Of a DNA stretch of 64,000 nucleotides, positions 52,704 through 64,000 are shown in pieces. The notes below the pieces were generated by a model that did no database searches, was not told where the DNA came from, and was given only the letters and a program-made list of their open reading frames with translations. Numbering within the stretch: position 1 is the first letter of the stretch; every line of letters starts with the position of its first letter. The DNA lies in NCBI GenBank assembly GCA_944548615.1, contig OX155972.1:12106273-12170272 (forward strand), in the 5' to 3' direction. The stretch comes from Micropterix aruncella (taxonomy: Eukaryota; Arthropoda; Insecta; Lepidoptera; Micropterigidae). The position numbers and the translations under genes were made by a program.

Positions 52704-53793
52704 TTTACAAACCTTATCAAATATAACAATATTATACTGTTTTCTACAATATTTTATTACAATTTTTTAATATTATACAATTTTATATAGGTTTACCCTA
52801 TTTTGATAACATTATACAATCTTTATTATAAACTCCTCTGCCAGAAATTAAGATTGAAGTTTCTTCTTTCATTTCATTGAGCATATGGAGGTTTTTTATT
52901 TTTATTTCGATTTAATGGCTCGTTGATAACAAACTCAGCCAATTGTATCATATTTTAAATGTTGGTAGCATTCGAAATTTGAATTATTTCGTAATGTCAC
53001 TTTCATTTAGAAAACGGCTTTGGCGAAGTGATCAATAGTTTATTTTTTTATTTTCTCGCTTAATTCGTCTCAATTGAAGGCATTTTGTGTTGCATAAGGG
53101 TAAGCCCTATTTATGAGATATATGGATGAATAGTGATCGTTAGTCGAATGCAAAAGGACCTTTAAACTTACATTGCACCGTCGAAAGTCGTGCACATCCG
53201 TAAGTATATCTCATTCAAACATAAGCATTTTCCAATACAAGCTGGGATTTCCTTCGCTACTTTTTAAGTAGCTTTTACTAATTTTATTTTAAATAAAAAC
53301 ATCATCCTATAAACGGATTTCTTTACAAACCTTATCAAATATAACAATATTATACTGTTTTCTACAATATTTCTTTACAATTTTTTAATATTATACAATT
53401 TTATATAGGTTTACCCTATTTTGATAACATTATACAATCTTTATTATAAACTCCTCTGCCAGAAATTAAGATTGAAGTTTCTTCTTTCATTTCATTGAGC
53501 ATATGGAGGTTTTTTATTTTTATTTCGATTTAATGGCTCGTTGATAACAAACTCAGCCAATTGTATCATATTTTAAATGTTGGTAGCATTCGAAATTTGA
53601 ATTATTTCGTAATGTCACTTTCATTTAGAAAACGGCTTTGGCGAAGTGATCAATAGTTTATTTTTTTATTTTCTCGCTTAATTCGTCTCAATTGAAGGCA
53701 TTTTGTGTTGCATAAGGATAAGCCCTATTTATGAGATATATGCATGAATAGTGATCGTTAGTCGACTGCAAAAGGACCTTTAAACTTACATTG
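52704..53793 (+). repeat. Satellite type A, + oriented monomers
   Basis: A partial monomer from 52704 (ACAAACCTTATC) is followed by full ones starting at 53077 and 53695 (period 618 bp). The last is cut at TTACATTG (53793) by the second Gypsy element and resumes at 58728. Confidence 0.95.
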
Positions 53794-53979
53794 TGTTGTA
53801 ATCCATAGTTTTATTCACATCATAGTTTATTCAATAATAGTTTATTCAATAAATGAGTTAATACAGAGCACAATCTCATGTAGGTAATGTTCACTCCAAA
53901 TCCCCTACCCGCCTGTCCTGTCTCATTACACAGTGTTGCCAGTATGTAACATATTACACAGTGTTGCTAGTATGTAACA
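53794..53979 (-). repeat. Gypsy-2 LTR (3' LTR in element sense)
   Basis: 186 bp, same as 58542-58727. It contains two near-copies of ATTACACAGTGTTGC.AGTATGTAACA at its end (53930-53979). Confidence 0.93.
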
Positions 53980-54035
53980 TCTCTCCCCGGTTTAGTTAAA
54001 GATTCTACGTTAATTTACAATAAAGGAGGAAAAAG

Positions 54036-56069
54036 CTACTGTGAGAGACGCTGTGTTGATTTATGGATCACACGGATGTAGTCTCGGAGATGGGCTGGAG
54101 GAACACCAGCTGTAGCTCGTTGTGTTCGACGTGGAATCTGCTGAGGTGCTGGAACTTCGTCTTCTGATTCGGTGTCTTCAGGTTCTTCTTCGGCGATGAC
54201 TTCTGGTTCCGCAACTTGATGCGGCAGAATCTGAATGTCAAAGGCTTCAAGCAAAAGGTTTTCAGCGTCGAGGAATGTGAAGCGTTTCTTGAGTTGATTT
54301 GCGTGGGCTTTGACTTCTCTATCTTCAGTTTTCACTATGTAATCGACGGACCCGCACTTGCGCAAAATTTCTCCTTCAACCCAGCGCCACTTATTGATAT
54401 TGGAAAAATGCTTTATGAAGACCTTGTCACCAATTTCGTAGCTTCGTTGCTTAGCGCCATGGTGAGAATTGAACTGCCGTTCCATCTTGACGTTTCGCTC
54501 ACCTGGTGCTGTCGTTGTGGGCTTGAGAAGGTCCAGTCTCGTCTTCATTGGCCGTTTAGTCATCAGTTCATGAGGTGATTTGTTTCCCAGATTGTATGAT
54601 GGCGTTGAGCGATATGTTGCGAGGAATTTGCGCAGAATCTCGTTGGAGTTGCCTTCGCCTGTGAGCTTTTTGAGTCCTTGCTTGAGCGTCTGGACGAATC
54701 GTTCTGCCTGTCCGTTGGATTGTGGGTGATAAGGTGCCGTGGTAATGTGCTCGATTCCTTTGAGCTTGCAAAACTGCTGGAAGTGATCGGACGTGAACTG
54801 AGGTCCATTGTCTGACACAATCGTGTCGCAAATGCCGTGACGAGCGAAAGCTTCTTCCAATCGGTCGGTTGTTTGCTGCGAGGTCGTGCTTGTCATCTTA
54901 AAGACTTCCGGCCACTTCGAAAAAGCGTCAATGATTATGAGATACCAAAAGTTGTCGATGGGACCTGCGAAGTCGATGTGGATTCGGGACCATGGTGATG
55001 CGGAAACTGGCCATGACTGGAGAGGAACCTTTGTCGGTGTTAACGAGTTTGTTGCGCAACTTTCACAGCTTCGGACGGTTCCTTCGATTTCAGCGTCGAG
55101 TGATGGCCATGAAACCTTCTGTCGAGCGAGAAGCTTCATTCGTTCGATTCCTGGATGGCCTTGATGAAGCTCCTTAAGAATTTCCTTTCGATAGCGCTTT
55201 GGAATTACGATTCGGTCGCCGAAAAAAATGCAGCCATTTATGAGAATGAGCGAATCGTGTCGTCCGAAATACTCAGCGGCTTCGTCATCAACGATGTTTC
55301 GACGTTTACTAGGCCAGCCATTCTCGATGTACGTTGCAATTTTTTGAAGTGATTCGTCGCGGCTGGTTTCATGCTGAATGGCTTCAAAGGTGATGGGAAG
55401 CTTCTTGACAGTATCGATTGCGAAACATCCGGCTGTGCTCTCGGCGATGACGCGAGCAATGAAAATGGAGCTATCAGGTGCGTATGAATGGGATTTCACC
55501 GCTTTTATGTTCACCTTCGTACTTCCAATGACGATTTCTTCTTCAGGCTTCTCGTGCTTGCTGATGAGTCTCGAGATGAAGTCTGCGTAAGCGAAACTCT
55601 TTGTGTTGATGTAGCGAATGTTGAAGTCGTATGCGAGCAGAATTAAGGCATAGCGTTGGAGACGACTTGCTGTATGCACGGGAATGCCTTTCTTGTTGCC
55701 GAAGATTGCGAGCAGAGGCTGATGATCAGTCTGGAGCTCGAACTTGCGTCCGTATACGTAGCGGTGGAACTTTTGAAGTGCAAATGTGAGTGCGAGGGCT
55801 TCACGTTGTATCTGCGGGTAGTTCTTCTCGGCAGCTGAGAATGCACGAGCTGCATGCATCACCGGCTTCATCTTTTTATCTGGCATCTCGTGGAGAAGGA
55901 CGGCTCCCATTCCGTAGCTGGAAGCGTCGGCTGCGACAATGAGCTTCTTAGTAGGATCGTAGTGAGTGAGTGCCAAGTCGGATGCAAGAATTTTCTTGAG
56001 CTGCTCGAATGCCTGCTGGTGCTTTTCTTGCCAATTGAAGTCTATGTCATCTTGCAACAGTTCGTCCAA
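54036..56069 (-). pseudogene. Gypsy-2 RNase H and integrase
   Basis: An open segment of 677 codons. RNase H: VAADASSYGMGAVLL, REALALTFALQKFHRY, LQTDHQPLLAIF and YADFISR. The integrase has a HHCC zinc site (H..GHPGIERMK to CESCA) and the core HIDFAGPIDNFWYLIIIDAF (D), VSDNGPQFTS (D) and YHPQSNGQAERFVQ (E). A C-terminal GDKVFIKHF block follows, then an acidic tail. All catalytic residues are visible. The upstream RT is in another frame, so the polyprotein is broken as read. Confidence 0.92.
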
Positions 56070-56116
56070 TGGGCCTCGGAGACCTTTGATATGCGGGATG
56101 AACTTGCTGTACCAAG

Positions 56117-56771
56117 TTACGGCGCAAGAAAAGATTGAAGTTGCGCGACGTTTGTTGGGGCCGGGATGTTCTGAAGTGTTGCAAGTTTATCGGGACTCGG
56201 TTTGATGCCGTCAGCGCTGATGATGTGTCCAAGGAACTCGAGCTGCTGCTGGCCAAAAGAGCACTTCTCGAGTCTGAGGTGGAAACCGTGTTGTTGAATG
56301 CGAGTCAATGCCTCGAAGAGATTTTTGCGGTGGTCATCTTCATCAGTTTCCTCCACAATGAAGTCGTCGATGAACGGGAAGATGCCCTTAGCTCCGCTCA
56401 TCATGTTGCTGACAAGTTTTTGGAAAATTGCCGGTGCTGGCTTGACTCCTGGTTGTAGGCGATTTACCTGATAGAGTCCGCAATGAGTGTTGATCGTCAT
56501 TAGCTTCTTTGATTCGTCATCCAGCTCGACCTGAAGGAATGCGTCTGAGAGGTCGATTTTGCTGAATTTCTTGTACGGTGACAGCTGAGCGAAGATTTTC
56601 ATCAGGCGTTGGCAGCGGATATTGCTCAGGTTCGAGGGAATCGTTGAGTCCGGTGGAGTAATCAGCGCAAACACGGACACGTCCATCCTTCTTCTTGACG
56701 GCGACGATTGGAGCGGCGTAAGCAGAGTTCTTGACTGGACTGATGACACCCAGGAGTTGTAAGCGCTTCAA
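56117..56771 (-). pseudogene. Gypsy-2 reverse transcriptase, split by a frameshift
   Basis: The first part (56771-56517) reads LGVISPVKNSAYAAPIVAVK and KDGRVRVCADYSTGLN. The rest, in another frame, reads KIDLSDAFLQVELD, YQVNRLQPGVKPAPAIFQ and catalytic FIDD (FPFIDDFIV), then LGHIISADGIKPS. One shift falls near 56600. The RT motifs are otherwise complete. Confidence 0.9.
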
Positions 56772-56878
56772 CTCTGCTTCAATGACCTCGGCTGCTGCGA
56801 ACGGAACTGGTCGGCTCTTGCGGTAGATTGGCTTTGCATCTGGGATGAGAGTAAGTGATGCTTTGATAGTGCAGAGTC

Positions 56879-57496
56879 CTAGCGTGTTATTGAAAAGGCT
56901 TGGAAATTTCGTTGAACTTCCTGCTCGAGCTGCGATGGTGTCTCCGTTGTGATGTTATTGCAGATGCTGGCAATAGGAATGTTCCAGAGATCAAGTGCAT
57001 CCATCCAGTCGCTGCCGAGGACGTTGAGTTCTCTTGCGACGTAGCAGGGACCTTTGTCTTCACGATCGTGAAGTCTTAAGCGAGCTGAGAACTTGCCGAG
57101 CATCTCAATCTGGTCTCCCGAAGCGCTGTAAGCTTGTTCTTCGCAGTCGGATAACTTTGGTGAGCCAATTTTCTTCCAGTTTGCTTCGGAGATGATGGTC
57201 CAGTCGGAACCTGAATCGAGTTGAAGTCGTAGCTTAATGTTGCCGATGGCCGGTTCGACGAACTTTCGTGCACCGATGGATGCTGATGTGATCGCGAGAC
57301 TCTGACGACGCTCGTCCCGGCGGTTAAAGCGGTTTGGTCTCTGACGGAATCTCCTGAGGAACTCGAATGCTGATGCACAAAAGCCTGCCTTGTGTCCTTT
57401 CACCTTGCATGTAGCGCATTCCGTTTGTCTGTAGGGGCAGTCTCGGTGCCAGTGAAGATCTCCGCAGAAGTAACAAGGATTTGATGGGACTGCCAA
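56879..57496 (-). pseudogene. Gypsy-2 nucleocapsid zinc knuckles and protease
   Basis: Two zinc knuckles, CYFCGDLHWHRDC and CATCKVKGHKAGFC, are followed by the aspartic protease LRLQLDSGSDWTIIS (catalytic DSG) and a typical LGSDWMDALDLW flap and end. The frame is open for about 205 codons but is offset from the Gag frame upstream. Confidence 0.9.
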
Positions 57497-57500
57497 GTCG

Positions 57501-58452
57501 TCACGAGCCTGCGAAACTTGTTTCTTTGGTTGTCGAGAGTTTTGAGCGCTGGTTGTCTGTTGCAGACGCTGTTGCGGGGCGCTGCTGTGGGCGCTGCTGT
57601 GTGAGGAGGATCTCGCTCTTGATGGCTGCCTCCGGTTGCTGAATCATGGCTTTCTCTATTTTCAAGCTTGATAAGCGCTTCGCCACATTGCAGACGTCAT
57701 TGAGATCGAGCTTAGGAATGGTATTCGGGTCTGCAGCTGCCGCGCGGCTTAATTCGATGTCGTCAAGCTTCGTCAACAGATTCTCAAGCACACGAGAATC
57801 TTCTGCATTGTTAAGACCGGTCGTGAAGATAAGCCACTTTGAAGTCCTCAGCGGTGCAGTTGGCAAAGTCGAACTTCTCGCATCTGGTGTTGACTCGATT
57901 CGTGTACAGGTCGTAGCCTTCACCTGACTCTATCTCGACGCGCAAGCACTTATAACGGAGTGCGAATTGAGACTCTCTGCGGCCGAAAAGCTGTTTGAGT
58001 ACCTCCACCGCACGTTCGAATGTAATTGTTTGTTGTGTGGCGGGTAGGATTCTGTCAGCGAAGGTCTGGTAGTCCGAATTGGTGAGCCTTTCTGTGAGTA
58101 AGCTGATCTTCTGTGTAGCGGTCATCATTGCAGCGTCTTCGACAAATATTGATTTGTATCTTGCATACCAGCGGTCGAAAGTGAGGTTATTATCTGGTGA
58201 GAATTCAAATGTTGTCATGCGGCCAGCCAAGGTCTTGTAGAGTGATGTTGCTTGGAAAACGGGAGCTGCAATTGGATCTGCGGTATGAGCTTGGCCTGCG
58301 GCGGAGGCTGCTTGTACATGAAGTTGTTCTAGGATTTTCTGATTTTGTTGCATAAGTCGTGAAACCAGTTCTCGGTCAGCAGCAGCTCGTTCGTCAGCTT
58401 GTTCAGCTTGTTGCTTCATCAGTTTCACCAATTCCTGCACTGATTTGTCCAT
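57501..58452 (-). pseudogene. Gypsy-2 Gag, split by a one-base shift
   Basis: ATG at 58452 starts MDKSVQELVKLMKQQAEQ, a coiled region. The capsid-like block FEFSPDNNLTFDRWYARYK and LKQLFGRRESQFALRYK follow. At about 57838-57840 an extra A in AAA ends the frame. The next frame continues WLIFTTGLNNAEDSRVLENL and a Gln-rich tail to 57501. Confidence 0.88.
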
Positions 58453-58541
58453 GTTGCAAGGTTATGTTATTTTTGACACATGGAAAAAAACTTTCGATTT
58501 TTTGCTTAGATCGCGTGAATTCGTTCAATCCTCGTCGCCAC

Positions 58542-58727
58542 TGTTGTAATCCATAGTTTTATTCACATCATAGTTTATTCAATAATAGTTTATTCAATAA
58601 ATGAGTTAATACAGAGCACAATCTCATGTAGGTAATGTTCACTCCAAATCCCCTACCCGCCTGTCCTGTCTCATTACACAGTGTTGCCAGTATGTAACAT
58701 ATTACACAGTGTTGCTAGTATGTAACA
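58542..58727 (-). repeat. Gypsy-2 LTR (5' LTR in element sense)
   Basis: 186-bp copy of 53794-53979. The primer-binding site (58528-58540) lies one base inside it on the minus strand. Confidence 0.93.
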
Positions 58728-59369
<642 letters not shown>

Positions 59370-59599
59370 TATGCTGGAAAGGAATAGGCAATTAGTATAT
59401 CTAAAAACTAATGATTAATGAAAAATGTTGGTTCAATATTTCGGCCAAGCCGTCGTCAAGATAAATGACATTTCTGAAATCGAACAATTCGTTGAAAATT
59501 TAAATTCAAGGAATCGAACAAAAAGAAATAGCTAATAATATTTTACACGATTAAGTTAAAGTATATCATAACCAACCGTGTAAAACGTTATTTTTACAC

Positions 59600-60265
59600 G
59601 GTTCACAAACTACACTAACAACCTTTCTTGACGACCTAAATAATTTTGGCCCTTTGAATTTTACTCATACCATTTCTAAATCACAAATTACTTTCTTAGG
59701 TGTTGATTTAACAATTTCCGAAGGTAACATTAAAACCGCGATTCATATAAAACCTACAAATAAAGAACAGTATTTACACTTTGATAGCTGTCATCCATTT
59801 CACACCAAGAGATCCATTCCCTATTCAACGTCCATTCGCGGACACCGTTTAGTTAACAACAAAGAAAATTTAGATAAATATCTCAATAATTTAAAGCAAT
59901 CTCTTCTTGAAAGAAAATACCCTGCTTCTCTATTAGATAAGCATATTCTAAACTCTGAAGTTAAATATATACCAAAACCTAAAATTTCTTCAAATAAAAA
60001 TAATAATAAAATATTTCTTAGCACCACTTATTTTCCTGGCGCTGAGAAACTGCGAGATATATTATCTGATTTATTCCCCATCATTTTTAATGATGCATCC
60101 ACTAAGGATCTCTTAGATACACCGCCAATTTTATCTTTCCGCAGACCACCTAATATTAGATCAATATTAAACAACACCAAAAATAATCAAAATTTCTCTT
60201 TTGGTAATAATAATTTTGGCCTTCAACCTTGTGGTCGTCCACGTTGTAAAACTTGTCCTCGTTAG
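59600..60265 (+). pseudogene. Penelope RT C-terminal part
   Basis: The open frame runs in from TTLTTFLDDLNNFGPLNFTH, upstream of the first ATG (59654). It has FLGVDLTI, IHIKPTNKEQYLHFDSCHP, IPYSTSIRGHRL and the Cys motif CGRPRCKTCPR, all from the region after the RT palm in Penelope-like elements. The catalytic RT residues are not present. A TAG at 60263-60265 ends it, and the endonuclease continues in another frame. Confidence 0.85.
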
Positions 60266-60636
60266 ATCTAAGTCCCTTTTTTACCAGTCCTAATACTACT
60301 AATAATTACAGGGTTCCCTTTCATTGCAGTTGTATTTCAAAAAATATAGTATATCAACTTCTGTGCAGGACTTGCGATGCCTTTTATATCGGTGAAACAA
60401 CAACACCACTTAATATTAGACTAAATAATCATAGGGCCAGTGTAGGAAATGAAAGCCAGCTCCCAATATCTTTGCATGCCAGGGCGCATAATTTAACTTT
60501 TGATCAATGTTTTAAAGTTAAAATAATAAAATGCCTTGGTGATAATGCAAAAGAAAGGGATGTCAAATCTTGGGAATTGGCTTTTATTTATATTTTAGGC
60601 GCTTACAAAGGTTCCGGTCTCAATAGGCAAAATTAA
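60253..60636 (+). pseudogene. Penelope GIY-YIG endonuclease
   Basis: Directly after the RT part and in another frame: NIVYQLLCRTCDAFYIGETT, LNIRLNNHRA, LHARAHNLTFDQ and KSWELAFIY. Tyr of IVY, YIG, Arg of IRLNNHR and Glu of WELAFI are the expected catalytic residues of this nuclease family. About 127 codons, full domain length. The frame break with the RT is at about 60255-60265. Confidence 0.85.
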
Positions 60637-62297
60637 TATGGTTTATCATATCATCATAATCATCAAATGCTTTTTATTTTTATTTATCTTTCATTTAAAA
60701 ATAACGTTTTACACGGTTGGTTATGATATACTTTAACTTAATCGTGTAAAATATTATTAGCTATTTCTTTTTGTTCGATTCCTTGAATTTAAATTTTCAA
60801 CGAATTGTTCGATTTCAGAAATGTCATTTATCTTGACGACGGCTTGGCCGAAATATTGAACCAACATTTTTCATTAATCATTAGTTTTTAGATATACTAA
60901 TCGCCTATTCTTTTCCAGCATATATCTTATATATAAAATTCTCGTGTCACAATGTTCGTTCCCGTACTCCTCCGAAACGGCTTGACCGATTCTCATGAAA
61001 TTTTGTGAGCATATTGAGTAGGTCTGAGAATCGGCCAACATCTATTTTTTATACCCCTTAGTGATAAGGGTTGTCCACCCTTAACATTTTTCTTTAATTT
61101 TTAGTCATTTTTTAAATTTTTTTATTTTTTTTATTATGTCGCATTAAAAAATACATACAACCCTAAATTTTTACCCTTTTATCACCAACCCCTATTTTTT
61201 AATAGCCATTTTAGTAATTTTATCATTTTTCATCCCCGGTCGATAACTGATCAATCGTCATTTAATTAGTTATCCCCGCCAGTTGTCTACAGGTGTCACT
61301 TCTGACCCAGTAAACAGCACGGAGTAGGGATGAGAACGAAGCCGGTCTCCTGTTTCTCTCACACAATAAGACTTCTCTCACTCCCTACACAGTTGTCGGC
61401 CATCATTATTGTTTATGCATCAAGTGTAGTAGTAACGTTGACAATTATTATTTTGATAGCTCAGTGTAACTCTCATATTAACTATTAATCATTCCTATTT
61501 TATTAATAATAATAAAATTATCAATTTAGAGTGTATTTTGCACGATTAGTTAATCAAGTGATTTTCATAACCTCAAAAGTACTCAACACGTGGCACGAGC
61601 TTCCACCAACAACGGCTTTTGTGTTGTAAGTATACTTTTTTTTATTTATATCGAAAATGTTGTTGGAAACGGTCAAAAAAGATTCGGTGGAATTTTATTT
61701 TTATTAAAATTGGGCAAACTTTTTTTTGTATAAATTTTTTTTTACCATTTCTAACCATATATTTTCGATATGATTATGAAAAATAAAATTTTTCGCTTTT
61801 GTAAAACAGTCTAATGTTTACATGAATATGTAAATGAATGTGTGTACCAAATATTAAATACATTATAACTAGGGCCAAGATTCTTGCCGTGATTTCATTT
61901 TAACATTTTACAATTAATGCTCTTAAGTTTTTGACATTACGGCAAATATATTTGATCTTATAAAAATGTAATTTTAATTTAATTTTATTAAAAAAATGTA
62001 ATTTAACAATTAAGATTTTCATAGTTTCCAAAAATTTGAATCAATATTATGAATCTTTTTTTTGAAATATCGATGGAAATATTGGTTGTATGAGAAAATT
62101 ATAATAGACAATTTTTTTTGTGAAACTTTCGTCTAAATTTTTTTTCCATAAAATTTATATTTTTGCTATAATTTCATAAATCCAAACTAATCATTTCAAA
62201 ACTGCGGCAAAAATCCTGGCCCTAATTATACCTTTAACATTTTTCATCATTAAGTAATTTCATTAATTCTATTTATGTGTGTTTTGTACAGTGAGCA

Positions 62298-62506
62298 ATG
62301 CCAAGAAAACGCAAAGGGACTGATTTGAGCCGTAATACAAGTAAATCTCGAAGCTTGGGAAATAGAAGATCCGAAAGAACCGAAGAACAAATCCAGCAAC
62401 AAAATACTGATGCACGTGTCAGAATCGCGCAATTGCGTCAAGAAGAGTCAGACGATACACGAGCTGAACGCAATGAAGTACGCCAAATCGAACTGCATCT
62501 GATTTA
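62298..62506 (+). pseudogene. Helitron protein N-terminal scrap
   Basis: 69 codons starting MPRKRKGTDLSRNTSKSR, with RRSERTEEQIQQQN and ARVRIAQLRQEESDD. This is the charged Arg/Gln-rich N-terminus of insect Helitron replication proteins. It ends TTTAATG, where the helicase ATG overlaps the stop (TAATG). The zinc finger and HUH Rep nuclease that should follow are absent. Confidence 0.7.
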
Positions 62507-63952
62507 ATGAATACTGAAATGAATCGTGAACTGCAGTACAGCACTGTAGAAATGGCAGCGATTGTTGCCCGCAATGTCCCACTAATGAATGAGGAACAAA
62601 GAACCATTTATGATCGCATTATGCTCGCAGTTTCAGCTGGACAAGGTGGGTTCTTCTTTTTGGATGCACCGGGTGGAACTGGCAAAACATTCGTTATTTC
62701 GCTAATTCTTGCTGAAATACGATCAAATAATGGCATCGCATTGGCCGTGGCATCATCGGGCATTGCAGCAACTTTATTGGATGGAGGCAGAACAGCTCAT
62801 TCAGTATTTAAGCTGCCACTAAATATTCAGAATAACCCTGACGCAGTATGCAACATTAAGAAACAATCGTCCATGGCCACCGTGCTGAAACAGTGTAAAA
62901 TTATCATCTGGGATGAATGTACTATGGCACACAAACATTCGCTTGAGGCGTTGAACAGGACATTGAAAGATATTAAAAACAACGACAAACTATTTGGCGG
63001 AACTCTGTTGGTCCTTTCAGGTGATTTCAGGCAAACACTTCCAGTCATTCCACGTTCAACATACGCTGATGAGATCAACGCTTGCTTAAAATCATCTCCA
63101 TTGTGGCGTAATGTTGAAAAAGTACAGCTGAAAGTAAATATGCGCGTTCAAATGCTTCAAGATCCATCAGCTGAAACATTTTCAAAACAACTCTTATATA
63201 TCGGTGATGGAAAAGTTGCTATAGATGAAACTGGATACGTGAAATTACCGACCGATTTCTGCACAATCGCTGATTCGCAAGATACTCTCATTGAACAAAT
63301 ATTTCCCGATGTACACACACAGTACATAAATCATGAGTGGCTTGCAGAAAGAGCAATTTTAGCGGCAAAAAATGTAGACGTTGACAATTTAAATCTGAAG
63401 ATACAAATGTTGTTGCCAGGGAACTTGGTATCATATAAATCTATTCATACAGTTTGCGACGACAGCGAAGCAGTAAATTTTCCCACAGAGTTTTTGAACT
63501 CACTGGATTTGCCAGGCATCCCACCCCATAATTTACAATTAAAGGTTGGATCTGCGATTATCTTGCTTCGTAATTTGAACCCGCCCCGGCTGTGCAACGG
63601 TACGCGATTAGTCATTCAAAAATTAATGAAAAACGTGATCGAAGCCAGCATTTTAAATGGCAAGTTCCGAGGTGAAAATATATTAATACCACGGATTCCT
63701 ATTATACCTACAGATGTGCCAATTCAATTCAAACGTATTCAGTTTCCGATTAGATTGGCATTTGCAATGACAATCAACAAATCCCAAGGTCAAACGATGT
63801 CTATTTGTGGCTTAGATTTGAGAACACCATGTTTTTCACACGGACAATTATACGTGGCATGCTCTCGAGTGGGTAAACCATCCAGTTTGTTTGTGTTAGC
63901 TAAAGATGGACTAACAAAAAATATTGTTCACGCTATAGCATTAAGAGATTGA
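62507..63952 (+). CDS. Helitron PIF1-type helicase, Rep-less
   Basis: A 481-aa frame. Walker A is APGGTGKT (54-61), motif II WDECTMAH (DE at 136-137) and motif III SGDFRQTLPV (171-180). Further motifs are LKVNMRVQ, LRNLNPPRLCNGTRL, FAMTINKSQGQTM and LYVACSRVGKPSSLF. It therefore has the whole SF1B helicase of Helitrons without a visible defect, but not the N-terminal HUH endonuclease. The natural start is unclear: in full Helitrons this region is internal. A protein from the ATG at 62507 would be helicase only and would need Rep from another copy to move. Confidence 0.88.
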   Translation: MNTEMNRELQYSTVEMAAIVARNVPLMNEEQRTIYDRIMLAVSAGQGGFFFLDAPGGTGKTFVISLILAEIRSNNGIALAVASSGIAATLLDGGRTAHSVFKLPLNIQNNPDAVCNIKKQSSMATVLKQCKIIIWDECTMAHKHSLEALNRTLKDIKNNDKLFGGTLLVLSGDFRQTLPVIPRSTYADEINACLKSSPLWRNVEKVQLKVNMRVQMLQDPSAETFSKQLLYIGDGKVAIDETGYVKLPTDFCTIADSQDTLIEQIFPDVHTQYINHEWLAERAILAAKNVDVDNLNLKIQMLLPGNLVSYKSIHTVCDDSEAVNFPTEFLNSLDLPGIPPHNLQLKVGSAIILLRNLNPPRLCNGTRLVIQKLMKNVIEASILNGKFRGENILIPRIPIIPTDVPIQFKRIQFPIRLAFAMTINKSQGQTMSICGLDLRTPCFSHGQLYVACSRVGKPSSLFVLAKDGLTKNIVHAIALRD

Positions 63953-64000
63953 TATTGTTTGTTAGTGTTACTGTCGTAATTGTTTAATTAATGATATATA

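Larger units (their letters stand above)
53794..58727 (-). mobile_element. Ty3/Gypsy element, 4.9 kb, inserted in satellite
   Basis: Its 186-bp LTRs (53794-53979 and 58542-58727) read as identical, with TGTT...AACA ends. CATTG is duplicated at 53789-53793 and 58728-58732. The primer site TGGCGACGAGGAT (58528-58540, minus) fits tRNA-Ser(GCU). A polypurine tract GGGGAGAGA (53980-53988, minus) adjoins the 3' LTR. Coding order on the minus strand is gag, nucleocapsid, protease, RT, RNase H and integrase, as in the Mag or K02A2.6-like lineages, but it is split by frameshifts. Confidence 0.93.
59370..60922 (+). mobile_element. Penelope-like element, 5'-truncated, with inverted pLTRs
   Basis: 226-bp arms 59370-59595 and 60697-60922 are inverted copies of each other. 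Between them the RT C-terminus and a GIY-YIG endonuclease lie on the + strand. Inverted terminal repeats are one of the arrangements described for Penelope-like elements. The catalytic part of the RT is missing. It abuts a Helitron at 60925. Confidence 0.85.
60925..64000 (+). mobile_element. Helitron with Rep domain deleted, right end outside window
   Basis: The 5' end TCTTATATATAAAATTCTCG follows host A (60924) and continues CTTGACCGATTCTCATG, typical of insect Helitrons. It contains an N-terminal coding scrap (62298-62504) and a full helicase (62507-63952). The CTRR end and hairpin are not seen before 64000. 60945-62297 is AT-rich leader without genes. Confidence 0.82.

Noticed and set aside
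62298..62506. Small independent Arg-rich gene before the helicase
   Set aside because: Its sequence fits the N-terminus of Helitron proteins and its stop overlaps the helicase start, so it is a remnant of the same gene.

Overview
The window is AT-rich nuclear DNA of an insect. Lepidoptera is my best guess, from the Helitron end sequences, the intronic tandem repeat and the BEL, Penelope and Helitron mix; this rests on remembered repeat families and not on a search. I recognise one host gene, a sodium-coupled solute transporter of the SLC5 type. It has seven coding exons on the + strand (28116-40078), all phases agree, and the product is 582 aa. Almost everything else is mobile DNA, much of it nested.

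Layout. 1-15410: a broken copia element (minus strand) is split inside its RNase H region by a 13.9-kb Ty3/Gypsy element (59-13932, minus strand). The Gypsy element has 1977-bp LTRs that read as identical, an AGAG target duplication, intact gag and pol, a canonical -1 frameshift signal and an array of primer-binding-site-like hairpins in its leader. 15411-23740: no intact gene; an ATCA-type array, a long-TIR transposon carrying a decayed spliced cysteine-rich gene, two large palindromes, a non-LTR fragment and a SINE-like repeat. 23741-27645: 620-bp satellite monomers that run into long (AT)n tracts.

28095-40078: the transporter gene. Intron 1 holds a hAT element (8-bp target duplication) that carries a truncated BEL/Pao element and ends 43 bp before exon 2. 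Intron 2 holds a ~118-bp tandem array. Intron 3 holds a 1.58-kb solo LTR inside an (AT)n tract. Intron 5 holds satellite and LINE fragments. 40079-50880: a non-autonomous Helitron, a 21-bp tandem array, a 5'-truncated Jockey-like LINE with an intact RT, an RTE-like fragment with an 11-bp target duplication, a 3 x 120-bp array and another LINE 3' end.

50881-59123: more of the 620-bp satellite, including a head-to-head inverted pair around (AT)n. One monomer is interrupted by a 4.9-kb Gypsy element with identical 186-bp LTRs and a CATTG target duplication, but frameshifted coding. 59370-60922: a Penelope-like element with 226-bp inverted terminal repeats and a GIY-YIG endonuclease. 60925 to the window end: a Helitron that kept its N-terminal segment and a full helicase but lost the Rep domain.

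The elements do not form a pathway. The nesting gives an order of events: the satellite and copia layers are older, and the two LTR elements with identical LTRs are the newest. No clearly new multigene system was found. The most unusual signals are the PBS-like hairpin array, the satellite/(AT)n association with inverted arms, and the Rep-less Helitron.
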